In this document: piece after piece, positions 24,949 through 39,991 of the stretch
Layout of the letters: every line of letters begins with the position of its first letter
Position numbering within the stretch: position 1 is the stretch's first letter
Assembly: GCF_921293095.1 (NCBI RefSeq)
Contig: NC_060246.1
Location: 90,021,030 to 90,085,029, forward strand
From: Ischnura elegans
Lineage: Eukaryota; Arthropoda; Insecta; Odonata; Coenagrionidae
Reading direction: 5' to 3'
DNA length: 64,000 nt
Program-made: the position numbers and the translations under genes
The notes under the pieces: model-generated
Database searches by the model: none
What the model was told of the DNA's origin: nothing
Seen by the model: the letters and a program-made list of their open reading frames with translations, nothing else

Positions 24949-27900
24949 ATTAATTTCTCCTTTGAATACCTAGATTTATTAATATTAACACCTATTTCAC
25001 TTTTTCTCGACTTGCTCTCCTAAACAATTTCCTGTAACATGCTATAAAAATACCCTTATCCTACTCATAAGCTTTCATATTTCCTTAAATCAATCCTTAA
25101 TTTTGAAATATCCCCAAGGTCTTCTCCTCCAGAGGGAAAACTATAATTTATTCAATTCATAATTTTCGGATGACTATTGCTTTGAACTTACCGATAACAA
25201 AGGAATTATTGTTTATCCTTTTACGAGGCCATCAGTGATTGGCAGTGATAATGGATAAAGTGCCTCGTTGGTGTGATGTTCCATATAATTCCGTGTATTG
25301 TTGAGTGTGCAAGTGCATATGTTTTTTACGTATTTAATCCTATCAAAGTGGCGTTTAGGTTCAAAAGTATAATCCAACAGAAATTTTTGCAGTGACCTTT
25401 ATATTCTTTGTCATTGGAAAAGGCATTTTCGCAAATAAGAGGTTAAAATTATTTATTTTAGCAGCAAAGTCTTCTGATTGGTAGCAGTCCGTAGAGTACT
25501 GCCTCATTTGGATCAAAGCACTCTAGACCATACCGGAATATATTTAGCCTCTCAATTTAACAGATTAACTTAGTTTACGAGAATTTAATGCTCATTTCTT
25601 CGTATCTACGTCACTGCTTTAAGTCCAAATGCCACATTCACTTCCGTGCTAAGACTTAAAATTAATACTAAGCAAGAAGAAGTCGGGAAGGAACTTTCAA
25701 ATTTTGCTTGTAGAGTGGATGATATTTCTCTGCTGCTGTAAACAATTTTAGTTTAATCATTCACTCTCTTTTCAGCTCGTTTATGATACTTTCCATCTTT
25801 TGATAACGGTCCAGAGATTTTTATATTTCTACTTGAAATACGCTATTATTCCCGGGAAACAATCAAAATGGCCTCGAGGAAATTCCTCTTTTCCAAGGCG
25901 CAGTTCGAGTGTAATGATTGAACATAATGAGGGACGAGGGCTTAGGGAATAAGAAAGCTTAAGGAGTACAAAAAAGGATCTGAAAGATTAAAACATTCAC
26001 AAGGGACGAGGCTGAAATTAAATGTTAGAGACTTGATAAATTGTTAATTCCTTCAAAGACCGGGTATTTTATGTTACGGCGTCTCTCCCTGAGGTACATC
26101 CCCAAATGTGCTCTTTCCTTTTCTTTCTCCCCTCATCTCAACCACTGTCTTTTTATCTTGGCTTTCATCTTTAAGTCGGTTTCCCCTTCACATCGTATTT
26201 GTGGCTTCAGATGGAAAATATAAACAAAAATATCAACCCCTTAAATTACGTTTCTGTGTTATTTTAAAAATATTATTTAATCATAGTTATTTTTTCATTA
26301 ATTAGCATTTAAAAATGCGCATCATTTTTTCTTTATGCATCAACTTCATTTCACCAGGCATCATTTCCAAAGGTGCAGGAGAATGAACTCTGATTTTCTT
26401 ATGGTTGTAACATAGCATGATTTTATGGCATACAGAGAGTCTTTAACTCTATTCTTGGAAATGACAGTGAAAAACTAAATTCACTCATAATTTATCCATT
26501 GTGTAGTTTTATAAATTTTTATATTTTTTACCAAAATGAAAGACACAGAATGTATTTCTACCATAGAAATTCAAAGAAAGCAACTAATTTCCTGAAGCAT
26601 CTCGATTTTCATTTGATATCGTCTAAACAATGGGTGAAATTCCATACGTTCTTAATAACTTTCCGGTTTTAGCTTAATTGCTCACGCTGAGGGCTAATTA
26701 GACGTGATATTTCATTTTTTATTGTTATTTTATTTGCCTAAACATAATATCAGATTTTGGTAACTAAATTACAACCAACTTCATTGAAGGGTTGACTTCT
26801 TCAAACGTAAGACCTATCAGGGGATTAGATATAAATTAATCCATTAAAATTCAAATTTCAGCCAATCATTGTTAATAAATGTTTAGAGGAATGGGACATG
26901 TTAGACTTGAAAAACATTTATAGTTGCACTTTTTGTAACTGGAAAATCTATATTTTAGAAGGTAGGTTTTATTTAGAGGATTAATCTAAATTATTCCTGA
27001 GTCTTTGACTTTTGATTTGATTTGACAGAGGCGTGGGCATTTATTGTAAAGATTTATGTAATGTCATAGATTATTTCATGATTATTAATATACATATAAG
27101 CAGGAAAAAATAATATTTATTTTATTTATCCATCCTACACGTCTTTTTTGAAAGAGTTCATTTTATATACTTTGAAATGAACCACGATTCGTTATCTCAT
27201 TTCCGTAGCCTTGTAAATATGTGACAGCATTTCGGATAATTTTAAGAGGAAAATATTCCTGTTATGCTAACGTAGCGTGTCCTGGGAATTTAGATTTACC
27301 CTGAGTACTAAGGTGATACAGATGTGGACATTAAAATCACACGTGGAAGAGGATTAATTATTTCTTCTTTTGATTGTCTCTGTCTGATTTGTACTCTAAC
27401 CTTTTGATAATTTCAATTAAATTTGGTTCAAATGCATGGATTCTAATCGTTATTATGAAACATAACTTGTTGAAAGCAACTAGTCTAATTAACTAATCAA
27501 TGATTGATATCAATAAGATAATACCTAAGTATTCGACTTTGACTGAAATCAGAAATTATAATATAGTTAAACATGTTATCGCCAAAAACGGGACAGCTCA
27601 ATGCATAACAAATGCCCTTCAACCAATATGCTGTGTGCTGAACCTCACAAAATCAAAAGAAATCTTGCAATGCATCTATTTTAAATGAATACGAATGAAT
27701 GAATGAAAATGAATGACGAATATACTTCTGGATCAAATCCACTCTTAAAACCAAAGTTAATGCTCACTCTTCAGATGTATTCGAAGTTAGAGCTGTTAAA
27801 GGCTTCCGCTCAAATCTTTCTACGCCTACCTACTTTAAGAGTGTTTCAAAGAACATAGAAATGAACATTGTTTGAGTAACGTGGGAGTTGGGTTCCATTG

Positions 27901-30900
27901 TATTACGGTTCACCTCCGACCTTTGGCCACAATAAGCAGGGCGCACGGGGGCTAATATGCGCAAATAATTGACGCAGGGGTTAAGTAAGGTCTTGGTTCT
28001 CGCTCTCTCAGAATTTCTCAGCTGCTTAGACTTCTCTTCCCCTTTTCCTTTATCCATTGTGTTTATATTGCTCATTCAAGTGAAGCAAGCTGGGTTGGCT
28101 CAATATCCCACCCATGCTTCACTTGTGCTTCCTCTGGGAGTTCATTGTTGCAGACCCTTGGGAGATCTTACGGCTGAGCTAGGGCGTCACGCATGTGCAG
28201 AACGGATCTACATGCATCGGTCCATTGCGAGGGTCGTGGGAAACTGAGAGGTCCTGAAGGGTCTTCTTTACGTCTGAATGTGACACATGAGTGGATTGTT
28301 TTCAACGTTCTGTTTCGCCTCACTTCGGAATAAACTGGCACCCAGAGAGAACAAGCAATATTATAGCCTAAAATCTTCAGGATACGATATAGTATATGGT
28401 ATATGTCATTATTTACGTTTATCGGAATTATTCAGTTTCAGTCATGGATCAGGCGTTTATAATTGTGAACAAATATGCTATTTCCTCATTTGCGGAGGGC
28501 GTTCCAGGTACGATGTTTATTTTTTCATGGATCTGAAGAAGAAGACTAAAAACAAACTAAATATTCGTACACCTATATTATTTATCGGTTTTAACCAATA
28601 CGTTTCTGTAAACATCTGTGTTTCTGTAAATTTCAGGAACATTATATAATGTACCATAATTTGCAAGACCGAATATGATCGAAAAAACGAGACTCACAAG
28701 CAAGGAAAAGAAATCAGTTTAAAAAGAAACACTTCTCATCACCTTGAAACATCCAGTTGTAGGTAAATTTTTTTTTTTGGCTTATGGCTTAAAATAGGGT
28801 CACTATGATTTCAAGGTTAATATTTGAGAGGATCAGCGGTTTTACAGATGACGGCCGGGGGCTTCAAGGCCTGTCGTGAACGAAGAAGGTGTCGCGGCCA
28901 TTTTTTCTAAGTTATTTTGATACCACCGACTGAAAAACTATATTTTATTTCTGTTGATATGAGGCTTCAGTTTTGTTCCCTAGCTCATAGTGCTTAAAGT
29001 TTGGTTCCATACTCCACAAACAAAATTATGAGACATCGTTTTTTTACCATCGATATTCTCTCTCTCTTTAATGTTCTTTCCAAGAATATTTGCTGTAGAT
29101 GATCAAACCCTCCAGTTGATGCAGGAGTACAGATAATTAAAATTTATTTGATAAATATTACCTAATTTGACTCAATGGACCTAATAGCAACTTGACCGCA
29201 TCGTCAAGGGTGTAGATTATTTCTTCCAAGTTTATCCTTTCAGCATGAATTTCAAATAACGCAATATTGTGTATGCAGATTAAAATGCAGTATTATTTAT
29301 CATAATGAAAAACTTATGCTTTTTCTATTGCCAAATTAATTAACTCAATATTGATGAACGTGGAAAGTACCCGTCAGTTTATCTCCATATATTGTGGAAA
29401 AATAACGTTTTATTTTTTTATCTTCAGTGACATTGTAGCTTCACGTTAGTTTAGTTGTTTGTTTGAATAATTTGAAATAGTCAGGCCTCACGTATTAGTA
29501 ATTTGATAATGCATTCATCATTAAATAAATCTATGATACCATGATACTGAATACACATGGCATCTTTTTCCATTATAATATGTATGTTTCAATACTAATG
29601 AATACGTGCGCTGTTGCTATTGGATTTTCTCTTTACATAAAAAACTGTTTTACCGTACGTTTCGGCTTTACTCTTCCCAGTTTATCCGCTCTAATTATAA
29701 ATTTGGAATGGAATAAAGCTTATCAGCTGAAAGCATGTGTCACTACGACAATTGAATTTTCAAGGCTACCCTTTTATTTTTTGGCTATTATATACACGAT
29801 TTTAGGCATACTATTACGTCCATTTTTCACATATTTTTATCATGGGAGTTTTGCTGACTACCTACACTCCTGGCATATGTAAAGCCACTGAGATTTAATA
29901 ATATTTTAAATAAAATATTTTTAACAGGCGATTTTAACTTTGTTACTGTTAATATATCAAATGCCCATTTTTTTTAATTATATTTGTCCCCAATTCAAAC
30001 GAATACTACGTAACTAACCCCAGGGGATCATATGATTTTAGTAAAACATGAAGACTTTCCTTTTTTGTTTGAAAACTGCACTTTCTAAAATCTCACTCTG
30101 CCTGTTAAATAATATTTTCACTATTACGGAGGCTTCCGCGGTGAGTTGGTTGGTGAATATTTTTCTCGTCCGCAAAATATGAGTCAACGTGGAATGAACC
30201 CGAAAAACATTCGCCAATATCGTCACTGTTTTACAAATGAATTTTAATATACTAGAGTAGTGATTTTGTTCTTCTTCGTACGTCGAATCGAGAAATGAAA
30301 CGCTTCTCGTTATCTTGATTTTGTTTAGTTTGATTTAGCAGATGGGAGTTCATTTCTTCATTTGCTGTTTCCTGTCAGGATTTTATCGACATATGTGATA
30401 CAGTATAAATATTTTGCTAGATTTTTAAAAAGAGGTTATTTCCTGATGGAATCACATCACAATTCCTATGTTAAAACCTCTTTCGGGAGAAGTGACTCTA
30501 ATTAAGAAGTATCGATTCCATATTATATTTACAAATATTAAATAAGATATCAGTGTAAAATGAATTTTAAAACTCCATGGAGCTTACAATTCAATACGTT
30601 ACTAATACTTTTCGATTCAATTTTCGATCCAATTTTCAATACTATTCAATACTTTAGTGTAATTCACGTGTCGGTAGGATTATTTTATCGTCAACACGAT
30701 ATTTCGCCTCAAAATTTACATTTTAGTCATGGCAATCATCAGAATAGAACGCACAAAAAATGTTTTCCTGAGATATCATACAGCGAGTTTTAATGACACT
30801 AGATGCCCAAATTCACCACATAACTCGACTTAATGATCCATCTGGCGTGTTTAACTACCGTTAAATCAGTTTTACTACCGATGACGCCATAATGCAGACT

Positions 30901-33900
30901 TCTCAACTCATTTACCTATAGTTGATTCTCTTGACAAATTCGATGCATAGGTACAACCAAGCGAATATTATTTTTCACGCCTGTTATCTCTGTGATGTGA
31001 TAGCATAGGGCTTAATTGTTTCACAAGGTACAGCTTATGTCGTGAATAAGGCTTAGATATTGCAATATTGGCATCAATTGGATCCATTTCTTCATAAAAA
31101 CGTCAATTATTGCTTAACCATGGCTATTTTATCGCTATTCTGACGTGAGAAATAGGCAATTAATGACCCCGAGTGGATACCTCGTGGAGGCCGCAGTCTT
31201 CTTTGAAATGACGAACATTTCTCCATGGGTACGTTCTGTATCAAATTTTCATGGAGATCGTGCCTTCAAAAGTAGAATTGGATATTTTCCAGGGGTTAGG
31301 TTACTGAGGAATTGATGCTTGCGAGTGGAGATAGTTTGGCACCAATGTGTGAATTGGAATTCAGTCCGAAGCAATTATGTCCTTCCGATGTGTCGATGAA
31401 TGGAAATCGGGTTTTTCATCTGCCTACTCAATCGTATTCATCTCTCCAGTGCCATCACAACTCGTGCGAGAGGAGATCCCTTCTCTTGAGGTAATATTAC
31501 TCCCAAGCAGTTATCTTATAACAAAATTGATTTAAAAATTATTTAGTCGTGTCGTTTCAACTGAATTTGCTTTACGGATAGCGCTGTTAGATAACATGAA
31601 AATATCACTTAATCATTAATTAAATAGTCATTAATTTTGCTTCCGCTACTACAAAATGTGGCTGAATAGTATTCTCTCACGTCTTTCCTTAATCAAAATT
31701 CATGCAATTACATGTCATCTGCTGACGGCTCCGATCGGTGGAACATATCGTGTGAGAATATAATACAATTATTAATATTCCACGTCAATTTATTTTCCTC
31801 GAACGGTTTCAAATATAAGGCGACATTTTCATTTTCCATTGTAGAATGTACCCATGAAAATGACGCACTAGCGTTGAAACCGGTCGGGGAAAATCGTTGT
31901 GGATTATTTGTTTTTCACGAAGCAGCATTCAATAGGTTTTGCATCATAACGGCAAAGTCCGAACTTTTTTTTTACAAGAAAATGTAAGCACAAGGATTCC
32001 TATGAGAGTTGCCAAATTAAAACCATTTTTTTATACATCTTTGAAAGAAAAGGAATAGGCAGTTCAGAGTCGATACATTGGATATCGAGAACGATATATG
32101 CTGAAAACTACCAAATATGACAGATATGATTTGGATTAATTCGCCTTGATACAAAGATGGATGAATTGTATTTGAGAAGTGAGCAATGCGGTGATAGGTA
32201 GGTAGCAGAGGGCTATGATGAATGGCCTACTTCTTAATTCAATGAAAATTTGTAAGTGACGTAAAATATTGTTAAAAGATGTAAAAGCAATGTTCTCAAA
32301 ACAACGTTAGTTATTTGAATGTGATTTAGTGGTGACATGGTTGCCACAGATGAGCATAAAAATATAAAAAAATGGTAGAATTGATGAAATACGGAAAAAA
32401 AGTTTTATCCTTCAACCGTTTCATGGGATCATGGTTTTTTCTGACGGGATAAAAAAACTACTAACGATCAGATTTTTTAAAAACTGAACCATTACCTACA
32501 AGAAAAGGTCATTTGACAGAGTCTCAAAAAATGTGAGGCGAATCACAAAAAAAGACTGTAAAAAATTGAAATCGTCTTACCCATCCAAATGTCAGGTGAG
32601 CTGTGGTACAGCAGAGTCTAAAATTTCCATGGGATAAAACCGCGTGAAGAGCAAAAAATTTTATTGAAGCTCAAAAGGCCAGGAAGAAACTTGCTGTCTC
32701 CACCACAAAAACTTGCTAAGGTGACTGACAGTAGCAACTGATCCCTGCAGCAAGGACAGCGTCCACCCGACGAAGTGATCGAACAGAGATGAATGCAGAG
32801 TGACCTTTATGACACTGTGACCGTTATGTCAGCTGAGGTAAAACTTCACATCGCACGGGAAGTTTGTACCTGGCAAAATTATATGCATGAGTATTTCATT
32901 GAGAGAAAAATTACGAAATACGCTGCTCTTTGTATGAGATATGCCAGAAAATTATTTTGTTTCTTCAAGACAAGGAAAAATTCCCTGGCTCATAAGTTTT
33001 TTTGCATAATTTGAGCTGGGTATAGAATTTATTTGGTGCGAACGGAAGCTTCTTCCACCACCAATTTCGTTTAAATGTTTGTACCTGGAATGCTATTTTT
33101 TAAATTATAGAATTTTGATCATTCTCATGAAATTCTGTGCCACTAAAAATCGTTCGAGAAAAGTTTCTTTCGATATGGGTAATTAAATATTACTCAATAA
33201 CTTTGGTCGAGATGTATTCATCGTAATTTTTCTCTCGACAAGTTAGAGTAATCATTTGATAAAAATTAATTTTTATTTCTGGTGAGTACAAATGATAAAT
33301 TGGGCAATGTTGTTAGTTAATTAACGTGTAGCTTTCTTATGTCTACCGCATGGAATATTTATTTTAACGTTTAGAATGCGTCACCTTCCGCAATCTTGGT
33401 CTGAGGTCCATAGAAGATAGGAAATTTGCGAAAAAGGATTATTAGATCATTTTTATTTTGGCAATGCATTCGTATTTACTTCACCTTCAATGAATGGTAG
33501 TGTATTTTGGAAAGAATCTAGGAAAGATATCACTGTCTGTGGTCATTAGGGAGTGGTCTTTATAGCTTTGTCACAACAAGTCACATGTAGCTGGTGCTGG
33601 TTGCATCCACGCCGGATCCAATCATGTTGGGCAGGAATAGTAGGCGATATATCTCTGTACTTTAATCACATCCACTGGAATCTGGGGTATCTGTCAGGCT
33701 GAAAAATATTTCTCCTTTGTTAGTCGGAGGCGGAAAACAGGAGCGCATGTACGCAGCTACCCTCTGCCGATTAAAAGTCATGCAGTGAACGTAAGCCCAA
33801 GGACACCACGCGTGGAGCATGTTCAGAGAATATGTCGAAGCGTTAAGCTGGTCCGGGGACCTCTAAAGGGTAGGAGGTCACATGCTGATTTCACGTCAAG

Positions 33901-36377
33901 AGAGTTCACCCCTGTATTTGACTCATAGCAATAACACTGGCCCCGCTCGATAGAAACAATGTCACTCTGAAAATATCATTTTTTTAGTCTTTGGAATGCT
34001 ACTTTGACCAGTGCCGTTTATTCTCTGGATATCTTGCGCCTCGGAAAAATAAAAGAAGGATTGCTAGTCATTCCTAGCATGTAGGTCTATGGAGCAGCAA
34101 TGTCCCTACACGGACACACGGAGGGTGTGAATGTTTTATTATAAATGGAAAAAAATTTATTTCATTTCGTTGTGGTTTCAGTTTCATATATTCCTAAATT
34201 TCTGGAGCCAGAACTGCGCCGCATGCGGGGAAAACCGATATCGCAAAGTATTAAGATATACCACATTTTCTTTACATCCAACGAGAACACTGATATATAC
34301 GCCCTTAAAGTGATTTGCACTTTTGTCACCCAGGGTAATAATTAGTTTCCTCACCTTGAACTTATGAATTTCTTGGAAAAAGGCGGTGATCGGTTCACGA
34401 AAATCATCCTCTGGAAAAAAATTACGTTTTAAAATCGCATGCCCATCCTTTCGCTATTAGTCAATTTTCCGTAGAACAGAATTTTTAATCATTGAACGAT
34501 CCTTGTTAGCTCATATTCTTTTTATTGTTACTCAAATGGGATAAATGATGTGTCAGTTTTCTTGCGATTTCCTAATGAAATGATGATCAATACAAATATT
34601 TATTATTCGAAAACATCAAAGAGGCCGATAAAACTTTCCTTCGACGGCCGATGACTTAATATCAGTTGTGTTCTGTAAGTGTGGAAGGATTTAACAAATC
34701 CTATTCCTATTATTATTCTAAGGTCTATTTACTATTACTTTTATTATTCTTTTTAACTGTTCCTGTTACTAATACTTTAGATCAAGAGCAAGGTCTGTGA
34801 CAGTCTAAGTAGTGAGGGTGATATCTCAAAACTTTCCACTGTTGCTGAAAATAATACCTTCCATAATATGATGCTCCTGGTTCTGCCATACTTAGTTGCT
34901 GCTTCAACGATGTACCAAGGTCTTATTTCTTGACTTCTAGAATTTCACATGGTAAATTCTTGCACGTTTAGTACAAAGTGGCCTAAAGTGGTCCTTTGTT
35001 TTTGAAATCTCGATACTCACTGAGCCATCTTGTCTTTCACGCATTTCGTAAGACATTAGGGGTTTCCTTTTTTCAATACAGCAAATTTATTGTTATCCGT
35101 TATTATATTTTTAATTTTTTTCCTAGCGCATTCTGTATTTTAATGATTGGTGATTGAATAAATGGTCAAACGTCATTAAATTTCAATTTTTGAATTCATT
35201 TCTACTATTTAACCCAAAATTTTGCTTTATTGACCACGAGAAACTAAATTATTTTATTTAAACATTTGCCTACACGATTTCAATTGCTTTAGTCTGTAAT
35301 TCGGTTGATTCGTAATAAAATGAATAGGCCAAATATTTTATCTACTGAACATAGAATGGTTGAAGAATACTTTCGGTAATTATGTCTAGAGTGGTAACAT
35401 GCATTTAAATGTTTTTCAAATGATAATAAATAATGTGGCAGTGGAATACTCAAAACTAACATGTATTACTTACCTATCATTCCATGACCCTGCTTCAAAT
35501 TATTCAGTAAATTCGATTATCACTAGAAGGAATATATATTGCAGAGCGATTTACCCTTTTTTTTAATTTTCCTCAGCAATAGTATCCATGGTACATCTGA
35601 TACTGCATTACTATTGGCTGATTCAATGTTTTATTATTTGACAGTTATTAATAATTATTTCAGCTCCATCTTTCGCTAAACGGCATTTTGCCAATGCAAT
35701 TTAATATATATATAATTTTCTATATAAGTGTAATTCGTTTCCCGTCATGAAAACATGCCCGCGATTGATAGGATGTGTACCATATAATCGGTCTGCATTA
35801 TATGCCATAGAAAATGATTTAAGATTTAAATTTACTATCCACATCTGGAAAAAGTTACTATCCTTCTTCATATGAAGTAACGGAATGCTATCAAATACAG
35901 ATGAGATAATAGAATGCGTGAAAGTTTGAGTAGAGAGTAATGGATATAGACATCAGTGCTCTTTTATACTTGGCTGAAATATAACCGTAATTATGAATGA
36001 CTTGCGGCGCAATGGCTGTCCGTACCTATTAGTACCAATGCGATGGATTGTCTAAGGCACTCGGAGCTCTCCTCCCTTTGCAGTTTAATAAGGGATCAGC
36101 AGCAAACCATTGAATGGTTTTCCTTCTCTTCGGCATTCAGATCAACGACCTTGAACTGGAAAGCCGGTACTCTGTGTGCGGTATTTTCCAGATATCATCT
36201 TTCTTCGGATAATGCTCCATCTAAGCTCAGGCAGCCGCTTGATAGAAATTAAGCCTAGAGCCTGACCCAATTACTCCAATGAAAGCTATAAAAAGAGACG
36301 GGAAAAAATCACCGTTGAGGCCCCTGAGTCATCCAGTCTTCTTGAACTTCCTAGGGCGAACGAAAATTCGTCAGTTG

Positions 36378-36515
36378 GTCAATGACGTTCAACGAATAGG
36401 CAGCCTTGTTTTTGTTTCGAAGAGTGGAGCGAATCTTCCCATCTTAAATCTATTCCTTCACGTACATAGAACATTATTTAGTGATCATGTGATATATATG
36501 GATTTTCAGTCTTTT
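36378..36515 (+). repeat. Local duplication E, left copy
   Basis: It aligns in direct orientation with 36883-37032. Shared landmarks are GTCAATGA.GTTCAA, CTTGTTTTTGT.TCG, CTTCCCAT, GTACATAGA and TTTAGTGATCATG.GAT. In the first 20 codons the two copies keep the same possible frame (VNDVQ..G.LVFVS), so the parent may have been coding; later the frames part. Confidence 0.55.
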
Positions 36516-36882
36516 GTAATAGTTTAAGCCCTTAGAAGGAAATTTCGAGGGTTGTGTAAAAAATGACTGCATATTCGACTACAGCGGATCAAAAACATCC
36601 TACAAACACGTAGGAATAGATTTTTCTTATTTTTTAATTAATAAACAAACAGTTTATTTAATAGTATGAAAGTATGAAGTGAATGTAAAAAATGCAACTT
36701 AATGTAAGGAAAAAAAAACACTTATTTCGGTTTAAGGGTATCGAAATTAGATGCAACATTTTTTATATATATACGTATTTCTGAACATTTAGTTGTTTTA
36801 ATTTTTTGCATAGCATAGAGGATCGCTTTCAAAGCTGAAGGGAAAATAAGATGGATCTTAACTCTACCGGTTTTAACAGCAG

Positions 36883-37032
36883 GTCAATGATGTTCAATCC
36901 ATGGGCAGACTTGTTTTTGTGTCGCAGAATGAAGCGAAACCCTTCCCATATCGTCCGGTTTCAAATGTATTCCCATCTGTACATAGAGCTCTTTTTAGTG
37001 ATCATGCGATGCGTATGGAGTTTCAGCCTTCT
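36883..37032 (+). repeat. Local duplication E, right copy
   Basis: This is the partner of 36378-36515, 505 bases downstream, about three quarters identical by eye. No known protein is recognised in either copy or strand. Confidence 0.55.
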
Positions 37033-39691
37033 ATCTGATTTGTGAAATAAATCTGACAGAAAAGGTAATATGGATCAAATTCTGTAAAAGATTCACAATA
37101 TATCGACTTAACATTATTTTTTATTCGAAATTTAATGAAAAAATAAGCTAATTGAAATATAGCTGACTATGAATATTTACTAAAAGACACTTCCAAAGGA
37201 ATAATAGCTAGTCAACCCTGCCACAAGGTATCAGTAGAACAGCATGTTCCGAAATGTTATACCTCGTTTGATTACCGGATTTCGCGAAATATTTTGAAAA
37301 AAATATTTTTTTCTGTCGAAAATATATTAATAGAAATTCAAAAGCTGAATTTTTTATTTCAATATCACTTTTTCAATCATACAGACCACTTTTATGGTAA
37401 ATATGGTATAATACTCAGAATAATATAATATTCGGATTTAAAACGCAATTAAACAAGGATTAAATAAAGGTACTACGAAAAATGGCCTAAAGCGTCAGCA
37501 TGAATGTGTATATTGATATTATCTAGTTGATATGAGCATTTGTAAGGATTTTAATAGCTACAGTGCTGTATAGAAGTACTTTAACTTTTATTTTTTAATG
37601 GATCCTTCAAGAAATAACTTATGAAGGGTAGTTTTTATGGTGATCTGTTTCGGTACCGGTGTTCCGACAAACCTGCCTGATTTTCTTGCAGGAGTTGATT
37701 TAAGCCCTAAGGTTTATCATTTATGGCTATTTGTCTGACCGGAAATACCTTTTCAAGCATAACAGACTTCCCATATCAAAATAAATTATGAATTAGATAA
37801 TTTTGGAAAGCATAGATGATTAGATATGCTATATTGTATGGAAAATATATTTTTTTGTGACTGAATACCGAATGATTTCACTTAAGCCGGTGTAAATGTT
37901 TCATCGATAAGAGTGCCACAATATTGATGAAGAGTAAGCTAAAAGATTCAGCACAATCGATCAATACCCGAATCATAAACCAATCCTGCTATAGTTCAGG
38001 GCTGATGTTGCGAACCTTTGTAATGAACCAGGTCACTAACTTTAACAGCGATGAATTGTTGATATAATCTTGGATCAAATAAATGATGTTTACAGTTAGG
38101 TTTCAATATTTTGAAATAAACTTGCAATTCAACCGGTTAAGCCATTTAACTGATGCTTGTTCTGAAATGAATCAAAGTTTTCTTAAACGAAACAAGACTT
38201 GAAAAGGATATGTTTAAATTTTATATGATCTTATTATAAGCATAGGCAAAACATTAAAAGGACAGGGTATCAAACTTACGTATTAGGGATAATGTTTTTA
38301 TTTTGTTTCGAAACGAAACGAGCATTTCATTTAAGGATAGAATATCTACTGTTTAAGTATATCAGTGATGGTTTTAATCATTTCAAATAATTGTATTTAT
38401 TAACCGTATTTTTTTGAGGATGTTCTTTAGATTATACACTTGTATATACTTCTTGCTTAAATAAACTGCCGGTACAACCAGTGCAGTTTAAAAATGGCAC
38501 ATTTCGTGCGGTTATGAGCTCTTTCAGTAATTTTGGCTTATTTAAACGCCTCTCCATTGTGTTGTCTTCCTTGATGGTCCTCGAGGGTCTGCCTTATAGT
38601 GAGATGAACCTGGGTTGAATTTCTGTTGGAATTAAGAAACTGTGGTAGCGTAGACAAAGGCCGATTTAAGGGAGGGGGTACGGGGGCTTAAAAAATAGAC
38701 AAGGATTTGAATACGACTATCATTAAGTTCGTTATATTTTGTTTATTATGGAGCCTCGATCATTTAATTTAATATTAACAACTTTTATCCAAAATAAAGA
38801 GAATATTTTCTACGGTAATTGTTGTATCTTGTTTTGAATTTCAGTTTAAGGCTTTCGAGAAGGCTTACTTCCTTCTCGCTAGGTGAAGAACAAATCACCG
38901 TTAGTGCGTAGAGATCAGTGTTCCTGTTAAATGCAATAAAGCTGTATCATAGCTTAATGCTTTTCAACAGCCATTCTCCCTGCATACGGTTGAAGAGGCC
39001 GTTACGTAGGCGACAGAGATGCAATGCGGCACGTGGCTAACCCGTCTCCCGGAAGGACGGGATGGAGTAGGATTTTTTTAAATCATTCTCCTTTGAGCTA
39101 TTTAAGTTTTTGTAGATTGCTTCTTCCACGATTAAGTACTTTCCTTCCATATTTATTTCCTTTCCCTTGAGTTCTTATCCAATTTTGAGGAAAACTTCGG
39201 CACATGCAGATAATTAAGCCCAGTTGGAAACCATTTATTGACGAAAACTGATTTAAAACGGAGAAAAATGGTTCATGAATGAGGGAAACATAAGGTAGAT
39301 GATGCAGGATGTTAAACAAAATTGAGAAATATTCCGAAAAATGTGATGCCATGGCGCCTTCCCACGCGTCAACCCTCCCCCACCCTCGGCATTATATTTC
39401 ATTGTTACAGTAAAATCAATGCTACTAACGGAGTAGCAAGATTAACCTTGACTACTGCCTTGCATTGGCTATCTTCCTCTTATTGATGCCAAAGGAAAAC
39501 GATAAATGCCCAAGGATAACGTAACTTTATTTGCAAATTTGGGTAAAAACGATATCATAAAATAGTAAATATAGTTAAGTCGGTATTAAACATAATTTTA
39601 CGCTAGGCTTATTTTTATACTTGTAGGTAACAGTCTATTTTGTAAATATGCAAAAAATAGTGAATAGTCATGCATGTAGTAAATATATTGT
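37033..39691. other. No recognised gene; contains repeat family A copy 3
   Basis: AT-rich up to about 38.6 kb. A small GC-richer segment at 39000-39060 contains a CCCGTC...GACGGG hairpin. Nothing codes for a recognised protein. Confidence 0.35.
38655..38850 (+). mobile_element. Dispersed repeat family A, copy 3
   Basis: It begins CAAAGGCCGATTTAAGGGAG, continues through a G-rich GGGGGTACGGGGG block and contains TTATGGAGCCTCGATC, then AATATTTTCTACGGTAATTG. These align to the 14.3-kb copy in the same order. The right end is diverged and no target-site duplication was found. Confidence 0.45.
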
Positions 39692-39991
39692 CTAAACTGC
39701 TCCTGGCAGGCCTTTTACTTTCTTCACTACATTCTTATATCTTTCCTCCACTAGTATATAGTCAACTTGATAATGCCGTTTATTTACCGGCGATATTCAT
39801 GGGTATCTCCTTCTCTTATGATCTTCAAAAAAGGTATTTGCTATAACTAACTTATTCTCCCGGGAAAACTCTATTAATTTTTCTCCTCTTTCGTTCCTTT
39901 TACCCAATCCAAAGTTTCCTACTTCTCTCCCTTCCCTGCCTTCTCTGACTACAGCATTCCAATCTCTAATTATTATCTTGCAGCAGTTCAC
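39692..39991 (-). mobile_element. LINE (non-LTR retrotransposon) endonuclease fragment, decayed
   Basis: The minus strand encodes a recognisable piece of an APE-type endonuclease of the kind often annotated as craniofacial development protein 2-like. It has III-RDWNA (the GDxNA-type motif), then GNFGLGKRNERGEKLIEF, then LVIANTFFEDHKRRRYP. An in-frame TGA replaces the expected Trp. The frame then continues with RHYQVDYILVEERYKNVVKKV and KGLPGAV, stopping just before the catalytic SDH motif. The copy is truncated at both ends, with a stop immediately upstream of the N-terminal piece. No reverse-transcriptase part was found nearby. It lies just outside the CpG-rich region. Confidence 0.85.

Larger units (their letters stand above)
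19348..36377. other. Long AT-rich stretch without recognised genes
   Basis: Only the TC microsatellite (23.37 kb), one hairpin (24.90 kb) and unassigned GC-richer patches (20.45-20.65, 28.08-28.26 and 33.56-33.93 kb) stand out. Open frames are short and composition-driven. No exon with convincing splice sites was identified. Confidence 0.35.
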
